From a virus: 64,000 bases of DNA. Within the stretch, counting starts at the first letter, position 1; the number at the start of each line of letters is the position of its first letter. Under the pieces are notes generated by a model. The model did not search any database. It was not told the DNA's origin and saw only the letters and a list, made by a program, of their open reading frames with translations. Location: positions 1 to 64,000 of IMG/VR virus record IMGVR_UViG_3300008050_008852; one strand, given 5' to 3'. Shown here piece by piece: positions 8,120-17,140 of this stretch. Position numbers and translations under genes: made by a program.

Positions 8120-8159
8120 AATTAATTTCTATAAATTAGAATTATAGAGGTTGATTATA

Positions 8160-10073
8160 ATGCTAAATTCTCCATTTGATGAACAGAAAAAAGAACAGTT
8201 AATTCCTGAGGAATGTAATATAGTGTTTGTAGCAGATTTATTTGCTGAACAGTATGTTGGTGGAGCTGAATTAACTAGTGATGCTTTAATTAAATCTTCA
8301 AAGTTTCCAATTATCTGTATAAATTCAAAAGATGTAACACTTCAGACATTAGAAAGTGGATTTAAAAAATACTGGATATTTGGAAACTGTTCACAAATAG
8401 ATATTAACTTAATACCTTCAATTGTTGCTAATTTGAATTATTCTATTTTAGAATATGATTATAAATTTTGCAAGTACCGTTCAATAGAAAAACATGAGGC
8501 TAATGAAAAAGAAAGTTGCAATTGTCATGAAGAAATTCATGGTAAAATGATTTCTGCATTCTTCTATGGTGCAAAATCATTATGGTTCATGTCAGAAAAA
8601 CAACAAGAAATTTACTTTAATAGATTTCCGTTTCTAAAAGATAGAGAAAATTGGGTTCTATCCTCAGTTTTCGATGATCAGTTTTTTATTACATTAAAGA
8701 TGCTTAGAGAAAAGTATGATAATAATGATCGATCTGGCTGGCTGGTTCTTGGTTCTTCTTCTTGGGTTAAAGGTACACAACAAGCTTTAGACTGGTGTAA
8801 AGAAAATGGAAAAGAACACAAAATAATTCAGAATTGGCCTTATGGTAAGGTTCTTGAAGAAATGGCTCAAGCAGAAGGATTAGTATATCTACCTCAAGGT
8901 GGTGATACATGTCCTCGAATTGTAATTGAAGCTAAGCTACTTGGTTGTAAATTAGAGCTCAATGACAATGTTCAGCATAAAGACGAAGAATGGTTTTCCG
9001 ATGTCCCAGCATTTGATACTGAAGCATATTTATATGCTGCTAGAGATAAATTTTGGAATTCAATTACAAATTCAGTAAATTATGTTCCAGCAATCTCAGG
9101 TTATACAACGACCTTGAATTGTATTGATAACCAATATCCATACGAACAATCAATTGAGTCAATGCTTGGTTTTTGTACTGAAGTAGTAGTACTTGATGGC
9201 GGCTCAAGTGATGGAACCTGGCAACGTTTAGAAAAATTGGCACTAGAAAATGAAAGACTTATAATTCATAAAATTGAACGAGACTGGTCAGATTCAAGAT
9301 TTGCAGTATTTGATGGTGATCAAAAGGCAGCGGCTAGAAAATTATGCACAAATGAATACTGTTGGCAACAAGACGCTGATGAGGTGGTTCATGAAAATGA
9401 TTATCAAAAAATTATTAATATTGCAAAACAATTTCCAAAAAATGTGGATTTGGTTTCACTACCAGTGATAGAGTATTGGGGTTCAGAAAATAAAATTCGA
9501 CTAGATATCAATCCTTGGAAATGGCGTTTATCTAGAAATTTACCACATATAACACATGGTATACCTTCGGAATTAAGGTGTGTAGATGACTCCGGAAAAT
9601 TATATGCTAGCCAAGGTACTGATGGCTGCGACTATATAAATTCTGAAACATTTGAACGTATTAATCATGCCAGCTTTTATACTGAAGATGTACATAAAGC
9701 AAAAACAGCGGCATTAGATGGTAATCCAGATGCTCTAGATGCATATCAAAAATGGTTTAATAATGTCGTTGATATTCTTCCTGGTGTACATCACTATAGC
9801 TGGTTTAATATGGTAAGGAAAATAAACACATATAAGACATATTGGCAAACTCACTGGGAAAGTCTTTATAATATTAAACAAGAAGATACACCTGAAAATA
9901 ACATGTTCTTTCAAAAACCATGGTCAGATGTAACAGATGATGATATTACTTCTCTTGCCAATAGATTGTCAACTGAACTCGGTGGTTGGGTGTTTCATTC
10001 GCCAGTTGATTTTTCAGTCACCGTACCTTTCTTGGAACCATCTAGAAATCAACCTTTGGTAATGCTGAAATAA
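8160..10073 (+). CDS. Two-domain glycosyltransferase (GT-B-like + GT2)
   Basis: Residues about 1-300 look like a GT-B fold transferase (FVADLFAEQYVGGAE start, WLVLGSSSWVKG, LVYLPQGGDTCPRIVIEAK as the donor-binding segment). Residues about 305-637 are a family 2 GT-A domain with VVVLDGGSSDGTW (Asp346) and the metal motif QDADEV (Asp405, Asp407). Two transferases in one chain suggest two consecutive sugars added by one enzyme. An in-frame TTG exists at 8151, but the AGAGG at 8146-8150 fits the ATG at 8160 (9-base spacing). This is the first gene of the island, and the next gene starts 2 bases after its stop. Confidence 0.85.
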   Translation: MLNSPFDEQKKEQLIPEECNIVFVADLFAEQYVGGAELTSDALIKSSKFPIICINSKDVTLQTLESGFKKYWIFGNCSQIDINLIPSIVANLNYSILEYDYKFCKYRSIEKHEANEKESCNCHEEIHGKMISAFFYGAKSLWFMSEKQQEIYFNRFPFLKDRENWVLSSVFDDQFFITLKMLREKYDNNDRSGWLVLGSSSWVKGTQQALDWCKENGKEHKIIQNWPYGKVLEEMAQAEGLVYLPQGGDTCPRIVIEAKLLGCKLELNDNVQHKDEEWFSDVPAFDTEAYLYAARDKFWNSITNSVNYVPAISGYTTTLNCIDNQYPYEQSIESMLGFCTEVVVLDGGSSDGTWQRLEKLALENERLIIHKIERDWSDSRFAVFDGDQKAAARKLCTNEYCWQQDADEVVHENDYQKIINIAKQFPKNVDLVSLPVIEYWGSENKIRLDINPWKWRLSRNLPHITHGIPSELRCVDDSGKLYASQGTDGCDYINSETFERINHASFYTEDVHKAKTAALDGNPDALDAYQKWFNNVVDILPGVHHYSWFNMVRKINTYKTYWQTHWESLYNIKQEDTPENNMFFQKPWSDVTDDDITSLANRLSTELGGWVFHSPVDFSVTVPFLEPSRNQPLVMLK

Positions 10074-10075
10074 AA

Positions 10076-10846
10076 ATGTCGAAATTAAGAGTATTCTCAC
10101 CATCATATAATTCACATAAATTTTGTATTAATTGTATAGATTCAGTAGCTGCTCAGACAAAATTACCTGATGAACATTTTTTTATAGATGACTCTAGTCC
10201 TGATGATACTAGGGAATGGTTGTCAAAACATTACACTAGAATGCAAAATAATGCATCAAACAAGTATGATTTAAACATTGTTGTTAGTCAAGATAGAAAA
10301 TGGAAATTGCTTAACTTATATGAATATGTTATTAAGTGTGATCCAGATGACGTAATTTGTGTTTTAGACGGAGATGATTGGTTAGTAGATAATTCGGTTC
10401 TTGAAAAAGTTTGGAAAGAATATCAAGATCCAACAGTTGATTATGTATATACAAATTGGAAATATTCTCATAATGGAGAAATAGGAATATCAAAACAAAT
10501 TCCTGAAAACTTTAAAGATTGGGATCCGTACTCTGGTCCATGGGTAACTTCTGCCATGTCTACATTTAGGGTTAAACAGTTTTTAAAGATTCCAATAACA
10601 AACTTTTTCAGATGGGATCATAAGTGGTTTACTATGGGTAACGATCAAGCTTATGTATTACCAATAATTCATCAAATAATGCGCCAAGAAAATGGTTATA
10701 ACAAAATCAAGTTTATTGATGAACCACTGTATGTGTATCAATTTACTGAAAACCCTAACAAACCAAGAACTCAAAATGATGGCGGAATGCGCCAAGACGC
10801 TCATGATTCAGTAACATACATTCGTCAAAGAGGTTATATTAGATGA
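10076..10846 (+). CDS. Family 2 glycosyltransferase
   Basis: A GT-A fold transferase of 256 aa begins with RVFSPSYNSHKFC, the usual nucleotide-binding strand. It has FFIDDSSPDDT at about 35-45 and the metal-binding motif VLDGDDW (Asp98, Asp100, Asp101). It should transfer one sugar from a nucleotide donor in the cytoplasm; donor and acceptor cannot be read from sequence. The stop overlaps the start of hldD by 4 bases, which implies translational coupling with heptose synthesis. Confidence 0.88.
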   Translation: MSKLRVFSPSYNSHKFCINCIDSVAAQTKLPDEHFFIDDSSPDDTREWLSKHYTRMQNNASNKYDLNIVVSQDRKWKLLNLYEYVIKCDPDDVICVLDGDDWLVDNSVLEKVWKEYQDPTVDYVYTNWKYSHNGEIGISKQIPENFKDWDPYSGPWVTSAMSTFRVKQFLKIPITNFFRWDHKWFTMGNDQAYVLPIIHQIMRQENGYNKIKFIDEPLYVYQFTENPNKPRTQNDGGMRQDAHDSVTYIRQRGYIR

Positions 10847-11709
10847 CAGCTTTGATTACAGGCGCAAATGGTTTTATAGGCTCAAACCTCGCCGCGGCAA
10901 TTCCAGATAGTTTATTGTGTGATATTAACAACAACAAGATGTATCCACCTGATGAAGCTATAAAAAACATCACTGCCGGTAATGTAACAGTAGTTTATCA
11001 TTTAGGTGCAATTTCAGCTACGACGGAAACTGATATAGCACTAATATCTAAAACAAACATAGAATTTCCATCTAGATTACTTGAAGCCAGTTTAGAAGCT
11101 CAGATTCCATTTGTATATGCCTCATCAGCGTCTGTTTATGGTTTAGGCACTAACGGATTTAAAGAGGATTGTGAGTTAACTCCATTGAATTATTATGCAA
11201 TTAGTAAGGCTTCATTCGATATGTTTGTTAGACAGAAAATAATAGATAATCCAGATGCTAAAATTATTGGTTTAAGGTATTTTAATGTTTATGGCCATAA
11301 CGAAGATCATAAGGGTGATATGGCAAGCCCTGTTCATAAATTTTTAGAACAGGCTAGAATAGCTGGTACTATTAAAGTTTTTGAAGGTAGTGAAAATTAC
11401 TATCGTGACTTTATTCATATTAGTGACGTCATTGAATTAACTCAAGCCGCTGTAAATTTTGCTTCTGGCATTTATAATATAGGTACGGGTCAAAGTAGAT
11501 CATTTGCAAATGTTGCTGCCGAAATTGCGCAATTAACAAATTCGCAAATTAAAGAAATTTCTTTTCCAGAACACTTAAAAGGAAAGTATCAAGAATTCAC
11601 CTGTAGTGATAATAAACTTATATCAAGTGAATATAGAAAAATTTACACTACTCTCCGGGAAGGAGTAAAGAAAACATATGAAGATAGGATTCACAAACGG
11701 TTGTTTTGA
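10843..11709 (+). CDS. hldD: ADP-L-glycero-D-manno-heptose 6-epimerase-like
   Basis: This extended short-chain dehydrogenase/epimerase has a Rossmann TGANGFIG (6-13), the Tyr-x3-Lys pair Tyr118-Lys122, and two wordings typical of HldD/RfaD: GAISATTETD near 51-60 and RYFNVYGHNEDHKGDMASP near 146. HldD converts ADP-D-glycero-D-manno-heptose to the L-glycero form used in LPS inner core. At 288 aa it is a little shorter than bacterial HldD (about 310). The next two genes are the other late enzymes of the same pathway, which strengthens the call. The 3' end overlaps the following gene by 32 bases. Confidence 0.85.
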   Translation: MTALITGANGFIGSNLAAAIPDSLLCDINNNKMYPPDEAIKNITAGNVTVVYHLGAISATTETDIALISKTNIEFPSRLLEASLEAQIPFVYASSASVYGLGTNGFKEDCELTPLNYYAISKASFDMFVRQKIIDNPDAKIIGLRYFNVYGHNEDHKGDMASPVHKFLEQARIAGTIKVFEGSENYYRDFIHISDVIELTQAAVNFASGIYNIGTGQSRSFANVAAEIAQLTNSQIKEISFPEHLKGKYQEFTCSDNKLISSEYRKIYTTLREGVKKTYEDRIHKRLF

Positions 11710-12076
11710 TATTTTACATGTAGGTCATATTAGAATGTTGGCCTTTGCCAAAAGTCAATGTGATTATTTAATTGTTGCAATTGATAGTGATTCTAGGGTT
11801 AAAGAGCTAAAAGGTTCGTCAAGACCTATAAACAGTCAAGATATTAGAACAGAAATTTTAAATGCTATTTCTGCTGTTGATGAAGTTAAGCTTTTCGATT
11901 CAGCTATTGGTTTAGAGAATCTGGTTTATAAAATAAAACCAGACATAATGATTGTAGGCGCAGAATATAAAAATAAGACAGTTATAGGATCAAAACATGC
12001 AAAAAAACTTATTTTCTTCGAAAGAGTTGGAAATTATTCAACAAGCAAAATCATTAAAGATACTTGTTGTAGGTGA
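11678..12076 (+). CDS. hldE: HldE C-domain-like heptose-1-phosphate adenylyltransferase
   Basis: This is a cytidylyltransferase-fold protein of 132 aa. It has the nucleotide-binding FTNGCFDILHVGH (5-17, HxGH at 14-17), VAIDSDSRVKELKG and SSRPINSQDIR, and a C-terminal STSKII segment. All are in the order and wording of the adenylyltransferase half of bifunctional HldE, which makes ADP-heptose from heptose 1-phosphate and ATP. Here it is a separate protein. AGGAG at 11661-11665 is 12 bases from the ATG. Its last 26 codons are read again in another frame as the start of the kinase gene. Confidence 0.85.
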   Translation: MKIGFTNGCFDILHVGHIRMLAFAKSQCDYLIVAIDSDSRVKELKGSSRPINSQDIRTEILNAISAVDEVKLFDSAIGLENLVYKIKPDIMIVGAEYKNKTVIGSKHAKKLIFFERVGNYSTSKIIKDTCCR

Positions 12077-12803
12077 TAGTTGCACCGATCGCTTTATATA
12101 TGGAACATGTGATCGGCTCTCCCCAGAAGCACCTATTCCAGTATTAAAGCATAGTCATACAAAAGAGATGCCGGGGATGGCGGCAAATGTACTTGAAAAT
12201 ATTAGGGCATTTACATCTAGCACTGATATTATTACACAAACAAGTAATATTATAAAAACACGTTATATAGATGAAAGATCAAATCAGCATATTTTAAGAT
12301 TTGATTCTGGGTCATACATCCAAGTATCCGATAAATTAACAGCCTCAGCACTTACTATAATTTGTGATTCATATGACTATCTATTGATATCTGATTATGC
12401 AAAGGGGTTTTTATGTAAAGACGAATTGAAAATATTTACATCACAAAATATAATAAAAACATATGTTGATACAAAAAAAGAAGATATAGCGTGTTATGAA
12501 AATTCAATTATAAAATTAAATGAATATGAAACACAGTGTATTAAGAGTACTCTTCAAGAAAATAGTACACTAATTACAACCTTGGGTTCTAAAGGCGCTA
12601 AATATATGAATAAAATTATTCCAACAAAAAATGTTGAAGTTTTTGATGTCTCCGGAGCTGGCGATACATTTTTGGCGTCTTTTTCTATTTTTCATTATTT
12701 AACTAATAATATTGAAGAGTCTATAATTTTTGCAAATAAGTGTGCGGCAATAGTAGTACAAAGATCTGGTACTTATGCTATTAAGAAAAGTGATTTATTA
12801 TGA
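11997..12803 (+). CDS. hldE: HldE N-domain-like heptose-7-phosphate kinase (PfkB family)
   Basis: This ribokinase/PfkB-fold kinase has LVVGDSCTDRFIYG near 23-36, RLSPEAPIPVLK, PGMAANVLEN (anion-hole region of HldE, usually PGGAANV) and the catalytic SGAGDTF with Asp223. HldE kinase phosphorylates C1 of D-glycero-D-manno-heptose 7-phosphate. At 268 aa it is shorter than the bacterial kinase half (about 315). AGGA is 7 bases before the ATG at 11997, and no later ATG precedes the core strand, so the 80-base overlap with the adenylyltransferase seems real. The order is adenylyltransferase then kinase, the reverse of the bacterial fusion. Confidence 0.8.
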   Translation: MQKNLFSSKELEIIQQAKSLKILVVGDSCTDRFIYGTCDRLSPEAPIPVLKHSHTKEMPGMAANVLENIRAFTSSTDIITQTSNIIKTRYIDERSNQHILRFDSGSYIQVSDKLTASALTIICDSYDYLLISDYAKGFLCKDELKIFTSQNIIKTYVDTKKEDIACYENSIIKLNEYETQCIKSTLQENSTLITTLGSKGAKYMNKIIPTKNVEVFDVSGAGDTFLASFSIFHYLTNNIEESIIFANKCAAIVVQRSGTYAIKKSDLL

Positions 12804-12854
12804 TAATTGAAATTTCTCAAAAAGCTAAGAACGATAACTGCAGGAAGATTATCA

Positions 12855-13490
12855 ATGAACAAAATTAATTTAGGGCAGAATTTAAATCATATTGTTGATC
12901 TTGATTTAATTTCAGATAAGTCAGTCATCATCGATGCCGGCGCAAACGTAGGTCAATTTATCACCCGAATGCGCGAATTTACAGATGCAAAGATATTGTC
13001 TATAGAACCATCATCTAGAAATTGCAAAATTATGAAAGCTAGAGATTTTAAAAATGTTGAAATTATTGAAAAAGCCATTGTAGGGACTAATTCTGGTCCA
13101 GTTGTTTTTACCGAATATTCAGGTCATAAAAAAGCCGGCGGCCTTCACCGTTATCATCAATGGTCTAATATATTTGGAAATCATAAGAATAAGTTTGAAA
13201 ACGATTCAACTGTAATAGTCAATGAATATGAGGTTGAAACAACAACACTGAAGGCTCTTATTGATGATTATGATATACAATCCATAGATTATTTAAAGAT
13301 GGATTTAGAAGGTGCAGAGTATGGTATATTTGAAAGTCTAGACCAGAATATAGCATCGAAAATCAAACAAATATCTTTAGAATTTCATGACGAATCAAAG
13401 AACTGGATTATTCTTGAAAAATTAAAAGAGCTTGGTTTCGAATACAGTCTCGAGCCTGGAAACGAAATATACGCTAAGAAAGTAACATGA
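12855..13490 (+). CDS. FkbM-family methyltransferase
   Basis: This SAM-dependent O-methyltransferase has the SAM-binding VIIDAGANVGQF near 24-35, SIEPSS as the second motif, and the FkbM-type YLKMDLEGAEYGIFE followed by ISLEFHD. FkbM enzymes methylate hydroxyls of sugars or polyketides; here a sugar cap is likely. I chose ATG 12855 because AGGA at 12842-12845 is well placed; an in-frame TTG at 12807 would add 16 residues. It is the first of three unrelated-looking FkbM genes in the island. Confidence 0.85.
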   Translation: MNKINLGQNLNHIVDLDLISDKSVIIDAGANVGQFITRMREFTDAKILSIEPSSRNCKIMKARDFKNVEIIEKAIVGTNSGPVVFTEYSGHKKAGGLHRYHQWSNIFGNHKNKFENDSTVIVNEYEVETTTLKALIDDYDIQSIDYLKMDLEGAEYGIFESLDQNIASKIKQISLEFHDESKNWIILEKLKELGFEYSLEPGNEIYAKKVT

Positions 13491-13575
13491 ACAAATGTGG
13501 ACATGCTTTATTGATAATTTTAAGAAAAGATTATTTTGTGCTATAGATAATCGAATAACAAAATAAGGAAAATAT

Positions 13576-14544
13576 ATGAAGACGGCACTAATTACTGGAA
13601 TAAACGGTCAGGATGGAAGTTATCTTGCTGATTTTTTACTAGAAAAAGGCTATACCATATATGGTATGGAGCGCAGATGCTCTACAAAAATTAGATTAAA
13701 TACCAAACACTTAGAAGGTAAAATTAACTTTATTAATGGTGATCTTGCTGATCAAAATTCGTTACTTAGGTGTATTAAGGAATGTGATCCTGATGAGGTT
13801 TATAATCTTGGGGCCATGTCTTTTGTTGGTGAAAGCTGGAATACACCTGAAACGACTGGCGACATCGACGCCCTTGGGGTACTTCGAATGCTTGAAGCAA
13901 TTAGGGAATATGGGAAAAATATAAAATTCTATCAAGCTTCAACATCTGAAATGTTTGGAAAGGTTACTGAAAATCCACAAAAAGAGACAACTAGATTTTA
14001 TCCAAGAAGCCCTTATGGCGTCGCAAAGCTGTATGGTCACTGGATAACAAAAAATTATCGTGAATCTTATAATATATTTGCGTGCAGTGGTATTTTATTC
14101 AATCATGAGTCTGAGCGCCGCGGCAAGGAATTTGTAACAAGAAAAATTACTGACGGAATTGCAAAAATCCATCTTGGGCTTGAAGACAAAATTGTGCTCG
14201 GAAACCTTGACGCCGAAAGAGATTGGGGTTATGCACCTGATTATGTTGAAGCAATGTGGCGCATGCTTCAGCAAGATGTTGCCGATGATTATGTAATCGC
14301 AACAGGTCAAAAACATTCAATTAGAGATTTCTTAGATCAGGCGTTTAAATGTGTGGGAATAGAAGATTGGTCAAACTATGTATGTCAGCACGAAAAATAT
14401 TTTCGCCCAGCAGAAGTCGATTTTCTTATTGGTGACTATTCTAAGGCAAAAGCAAAATTAGGGTGGGAACCAAAAACATCTTTCGCAGAAATGGTTCAGA
14501 AAATGGTTACGAATGATATAATATTGAATGAGAACCAGAAATGA
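13576..14544 (+). CDS. gmd: GDP-mannose 4,6-dehydratase
   Basis: This is an extended SDR enzyme. It has [20 protein letters not shown] at the N terminus, [12 protein letters not shown], the catalytic STSEMFG, and the Tyr147-x3-Lys151 pair in [12 protein letters not shown]. The later [16 protein letters not shown] and [20 protein letters not shown] segments are diagnostic for Gmd. It makes GDP-4-keto-6-deoxy-D-mannose, the precursor of fucose, rhamnose, perosamine and related sugars. It is 322 aa, slightly shorter than bacterial Gmd but with all key motifs. It follows an 85-base gap, the first break in the island, so it may have its own promoter. A GDP-fucose synthase is not visible. Confidence 0.95.
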   Translation: MKTALITGINGQDGSYLADFLLEKGYTIYGMERRCSTKIRLNTKHLEGKINFINGDLADQNSLLRCIKECDPDEVYNLGAMSFVGESWNTPETTGDIDALGVLRMLEAIREYGKNIKFYQASTSEMFGKVTENPQKETTRFYPRSPYGVAKLYGHWITKNYRESYNIFACSGILFNHESERRGKEFVTRKITDGIAKIHLGLEDKIVLGNLDAERDWGYAPDYVEAMWRMLQQDVADDYVIATGQKHSIRDFLDQAFKCVGIEDWSNYVCQHEKYFRPAEVDFLIGDYSKAKAKLGWEPKTSFAEMVQKMVTNDIILNENQK

Positions 14545-15245
14545 AGATACTGGTTGCTACATCTAACAAATATTCATTTCTTCTTGAGCCATATTCTGTT
14601 TTGCTTAATAAATACTGGCCGGGCCAAGAGGTAGTATTTTTAGGTTTTGAAGAAAGCAAAAGTATTATCCCTAATCTTCCGGAAAATTTTTCATTCCATT
14701 CATTGGGCCCTCAAGAGTCGTTTGGCGGTTTATGGACAGATCCTTTAATTCCGTATATAGATTCTTTACCTGACGAATATTTTGTGTTTACAGTTGAAGA
14801 CATGATGCCTATGTGTCTTGTCGAGCAAGAGAAAATGGATATTTTAGAATTTGAAATAAAAAATAATCTTGCCGATAAAGCACTTTTAGATTCACATATG
14901 CTTCCGCTTTGTGTACCTCATAAAGATGGCCTTGTAAAACTACATCAAGAAGCTGACTATAGGACCACCTTGCATCCTTCAATCTGGAGAAAAGACTATT
15001 TTAGCAGATATCTAAAACCGGGAATGTCAGCATGGGATTTTGAAGTAAAAAATATGCCAGAATCAAAGATGGATAGCGCAACAATCTTGTTGTTAGATCA
15101 GAAAAAGAATTTATTTGAAGCTGCGAATGTATATCGAAAAGGTGTTCCGTTCCCTCGGTGGAACTGCCCTCGGCCTTATGGCGGAGATAATGTGAACATG
15201 CAAGATATTGAGTATATACTTGAATTTATAAATGCTCAAAAATAG
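14541..15245 (+). CDS. Probable glycosyltransferase of unrecognised family
   Basis: This 234-aa protein begins with a Rossmann-like [13 protein letters not shown] strand and contains an acidic FTVEDMMPM segment near 89-97. That segment could play the metal-binding role of a DxD motif in a GT-A fold. Later [11 protein letters not shown] and SAWDFE segments resemble acceptor-side motifs of phage and capsule glycosyltransferases. Overlapping gmd by 4 bases, it may use the sugar that gmd begins. The assignment rests on context more than on motifs. Confidence 0.5.
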   Translation: MKILVATSNKYSFLLEPYSVLLNKYWPGQEVVFLGFEESKSIIPNLPENFSFHSLGPQESFGGLWTDPLIPYIDSLPDEYFVFTVEDMMPMCLVEQEKMDILEFEIKNNLADKALLDSHMLPLCVPHKDGLVKLHQEADYRTTLHPSIWRKDYFSRYLKPGMSAWDFEVKNMPESKMDSATILLLDQKKNLFEAANVYRKGVPFPRWNCPRPYGGDNVNMQDIEYILEFINAQK

Positions 15246-15258
15246 ATAGAGGTAGGCT

Positions 15259-15906
15259 TTGATTTACAAACCAAAAGATGGCTACTATGGCCAGTTTAGC
15301 ACAGATATGTTAATAGAACTATATTTTTCTAATAAGAAAGACGGTGTGTGTGTTGAAGTCGGTGCTGCAAATGGCGTCCGCGGTTCTAATACGCTGTTTT
15401 TTGAAAAACTTGGATGGAGAACACTTTGTGTTGAACCAAATCCACTATATATTGAAGAAATAAAAAGCTGCAGAAAAGAATATGTTCAGTATGCATGTGG
15501 AAGTAGCAATGAACAATCAATTCCATTTACTGTTTTTGACATTGGTGACAAAAATATTATGTCATCACTAAGCAGCTTATGCCCTGACTCTCGTCTTTTA
15601 AAGACTCATGGCCATGTTATAAATTCATCATATACCATAGATGTTTCAGTTAGAACACTTGATAAAATTTTAGAAGATTCAAATTTTCCAACAGATATTG
15701 ATTTTATTTCTATAGATACTGAAGGAACTGAATTAGACGTCTTAAAAGGCCTAGATCTTAATAGATGGAATATTTCTTTATTGGTTGTAGAAAATAACTT
15801 TGATGATGAAGACATTAAAGAATATATGCTACAGCACGGTTACACAAAAGATGCGCGCTGGAAAATAAACGATTTTTATGTAAAGGGAGAAAATAGTTAT
15901 GCCTGA
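15259..15906 (+). CDS. FkbM-family methyltransferase (TTG start)
   Basis: The SAM-binding segment VCVEVGAANGVRGSNT (about 30-45), FFEKLGW and CVEPNP, and the later FISIDTEGTELDVLKGL are standard FkbM motifs. The protein begins at TTG 15259: GAGG at 15249-15252 is 6 bases away, and the conserved YYGQFSTD segment before the SAM site would be lost if a later ATG were used. It probably O-methylates a sugar. Its stop overlaps the next start by 8 bases. Confidence 0.87.
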   Translation: MIYKPKDGYYGQFSTDMLIELYFSNKKDGVCVEVGAANGVRGSNTLFFEKLGWRTLCVEPNPLYIEEIKSCRKEYVQYACGSSNEQSIPFTVFDIGDKNIMSSLSSLCPDSRLLKTHGHVINSSYTIDVSVRTLDKILEDSNFPTDIDFISIDTEGTELDVLKGLDLNRWNISLLVVENNFDDEDIKEYMLQHGYTKDARWKINDFYVKGENSYA

Positions 15907-17140
15907 TAATACACTGCTAGATTTAGGTGACATTTACGTGTCTGACTTCTTAGATGACACTGATGGATTATATGATGATAGAACTCAGGAGCCACTCAAG
16001 TTAATTCTTGATAAAAGTATTGGGGCTCCTCGCCTAACCCAGGCTGTAGATTCAGATAAAATGTATGGAAAATACTGGTACCGTTCCGGAACAAATGCAT
16101 CAATGACAAACCAGTTGAAAGAAATTGTCGCTGAAGTTTGTGATAGAGTTAAGCATGAAGATGGTGACTTATGGCTTGATATTGCATGTAATGATGGCAC
16201 AATGTTTCGGTTTATTCCAGATCATTTTACGAAAATAGGGATTGATCCTTGTGATGATTCATATCTTGAGATATCTTCTAGTGTAGCCGATGTTGTAATT
16301 CAAGATTATTTTTCCGCATCCGCGTTTGACCAGACCGGTTATGGCGATAAAAAGTGCAAGGTTATTACCACCATCGCAATGTTTTATGATTTAGATGAAC
16401 CTATTCCATTTATTGATGATGTCTATGATATTTTAGATGATAACGGTGTGTGGGTTGTACAGTTGTCATACACACCGCTGATGTTAAAGCAAATGGCTTT
16501 TGATAATATTTGTCATGAGCATGTTTACTATTATTCTCTTTCTAGTATTAAAAAACTAATGGAAGGAAGAGGCTTTAAGGTTGTTGACTGTTCACTTAAT
16601 GATACAAATGGCGGAAGTTTTAGAGTCTACCTTCAAAAGAAAGAAGCTTCTGAATTGTCATTTGGAACAAAGCCGTTACGTGATGTATGCAATTTTAGAG
16701 TAGAGTCACTGCTGAACTATGAGTCAACATCAGCCGATTCAGCCAATCCAGAAGCATGGAACAAGTTTTATGAACAACTCCAGCGAATGAAGACCCAAAC
16801 TGTAGAATTTGTAAGGGCTGAAGTTGCAAAAGGTAAAACCGTATACGGCTATGGTGCATCTACAAAGGGAAATACTCTACTACAGTATTATGGTCTTGAT
16901 CACAATGATATTGTAGCAATCGCTGAAAGAAGCCCAGTTAAGTTTGGATTAAAGACTGTTGGAACTCATATTCCAATAGTGTCTGAGGCTGAGATGAGAA
17001 AGGCAAAGCCGGACTATCTTTTAGTTTTGCCATGGCATTTTATAAAAGAGTTTGTAGAGAGAGAGTCAAAATTTCTTGCCGATGGTGGGAAGTTTATTGT
17101 TCCATGCCCTGAATTTCAGATAATTGGAGAAAGCAAATGA
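15899..17140 (+). CDS. Sugar C-methyltransferase (NovU/TylCIII-like)
   Basis: This is a 413-aa protein with the three-part plan of deoxysugar C-methyltransferases. The N-terminal domain (about 1-65) is where a zinc site normally sits, the SAM-binding core has LWLDIACNDGTMF near 91-103 and ICHEHVYYYS, and the C-terminal Methyltransf_14 domain has VYGYGASTKGNTLLQYYGL near 316-334. Family members add a methyl to carbon 3 of 4-keto-6-deoxy sugars, the kind made by Gmd or RmlB here. The N-terminal cysteines that hold zinc in the family are absent, although the surrounding pattern (PLKLIL...YWYRSGTN) is kept. It overlaps its neighbours by 8 and 4 bases. Confidence 0.85.
   Translation: MPDNTLLDLGDIYVSDFLDDTDGLYDDRTQEPLKLILDKSIGAPRLTQAVDSDKMYGKYWYRSGTNASMTNQLKEIVAEVCDRVKHEDGDLWLDIACNDGTMFRFIPDHFTKIGIDPCDDSYLEISSSVADVVIQDYFSASAFDQTGYGDKKCKVITTIAMFYDLDEPIPFIDDVYDILDDNGVWVVQLSYTPLMLKQMAFDNICHEHVYYYSLSSIKKLMEGRGFKVVDCSLNDTNGGSFRVYLQKKEASELSFGTKPLRDVCNFRVESLLNYESTSADSANPEAWNKFYEQLQRMKTQTVEFVRAEVAKGKTVYGYGASTKGNTLLQYYGLDHNDIVAIAERSPVKFGLKTVGTHIPIVSEAEMRKAKPDYLLVLPWHFIKEFVERESKFLADGGKFIVPCPEFQIIGESK

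Larger units (their letters stand above)
7928..8159. promoter_or_regulatory. AT-rich repeat-containing gap before the glycan island
   Basis: These 232 bases hold no open frame of note and are extremely AT-rich. They contain a 15-base direct repeat, two copies of a perfect palindrome centred on GATCAATTGATC, several extra TCTAGAT/AGATCTA half sites and two TATAAATT boxes. The gap separates the fibre gene from the first glycosyltransferase and is the longest non-coding stretch in the window. It is therefore the best candidate for the main promoter/control region of the island. No clear terminator is visible for the fibre gene. A regulatory role is inferred from position and composition. Confidence 0.5.
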
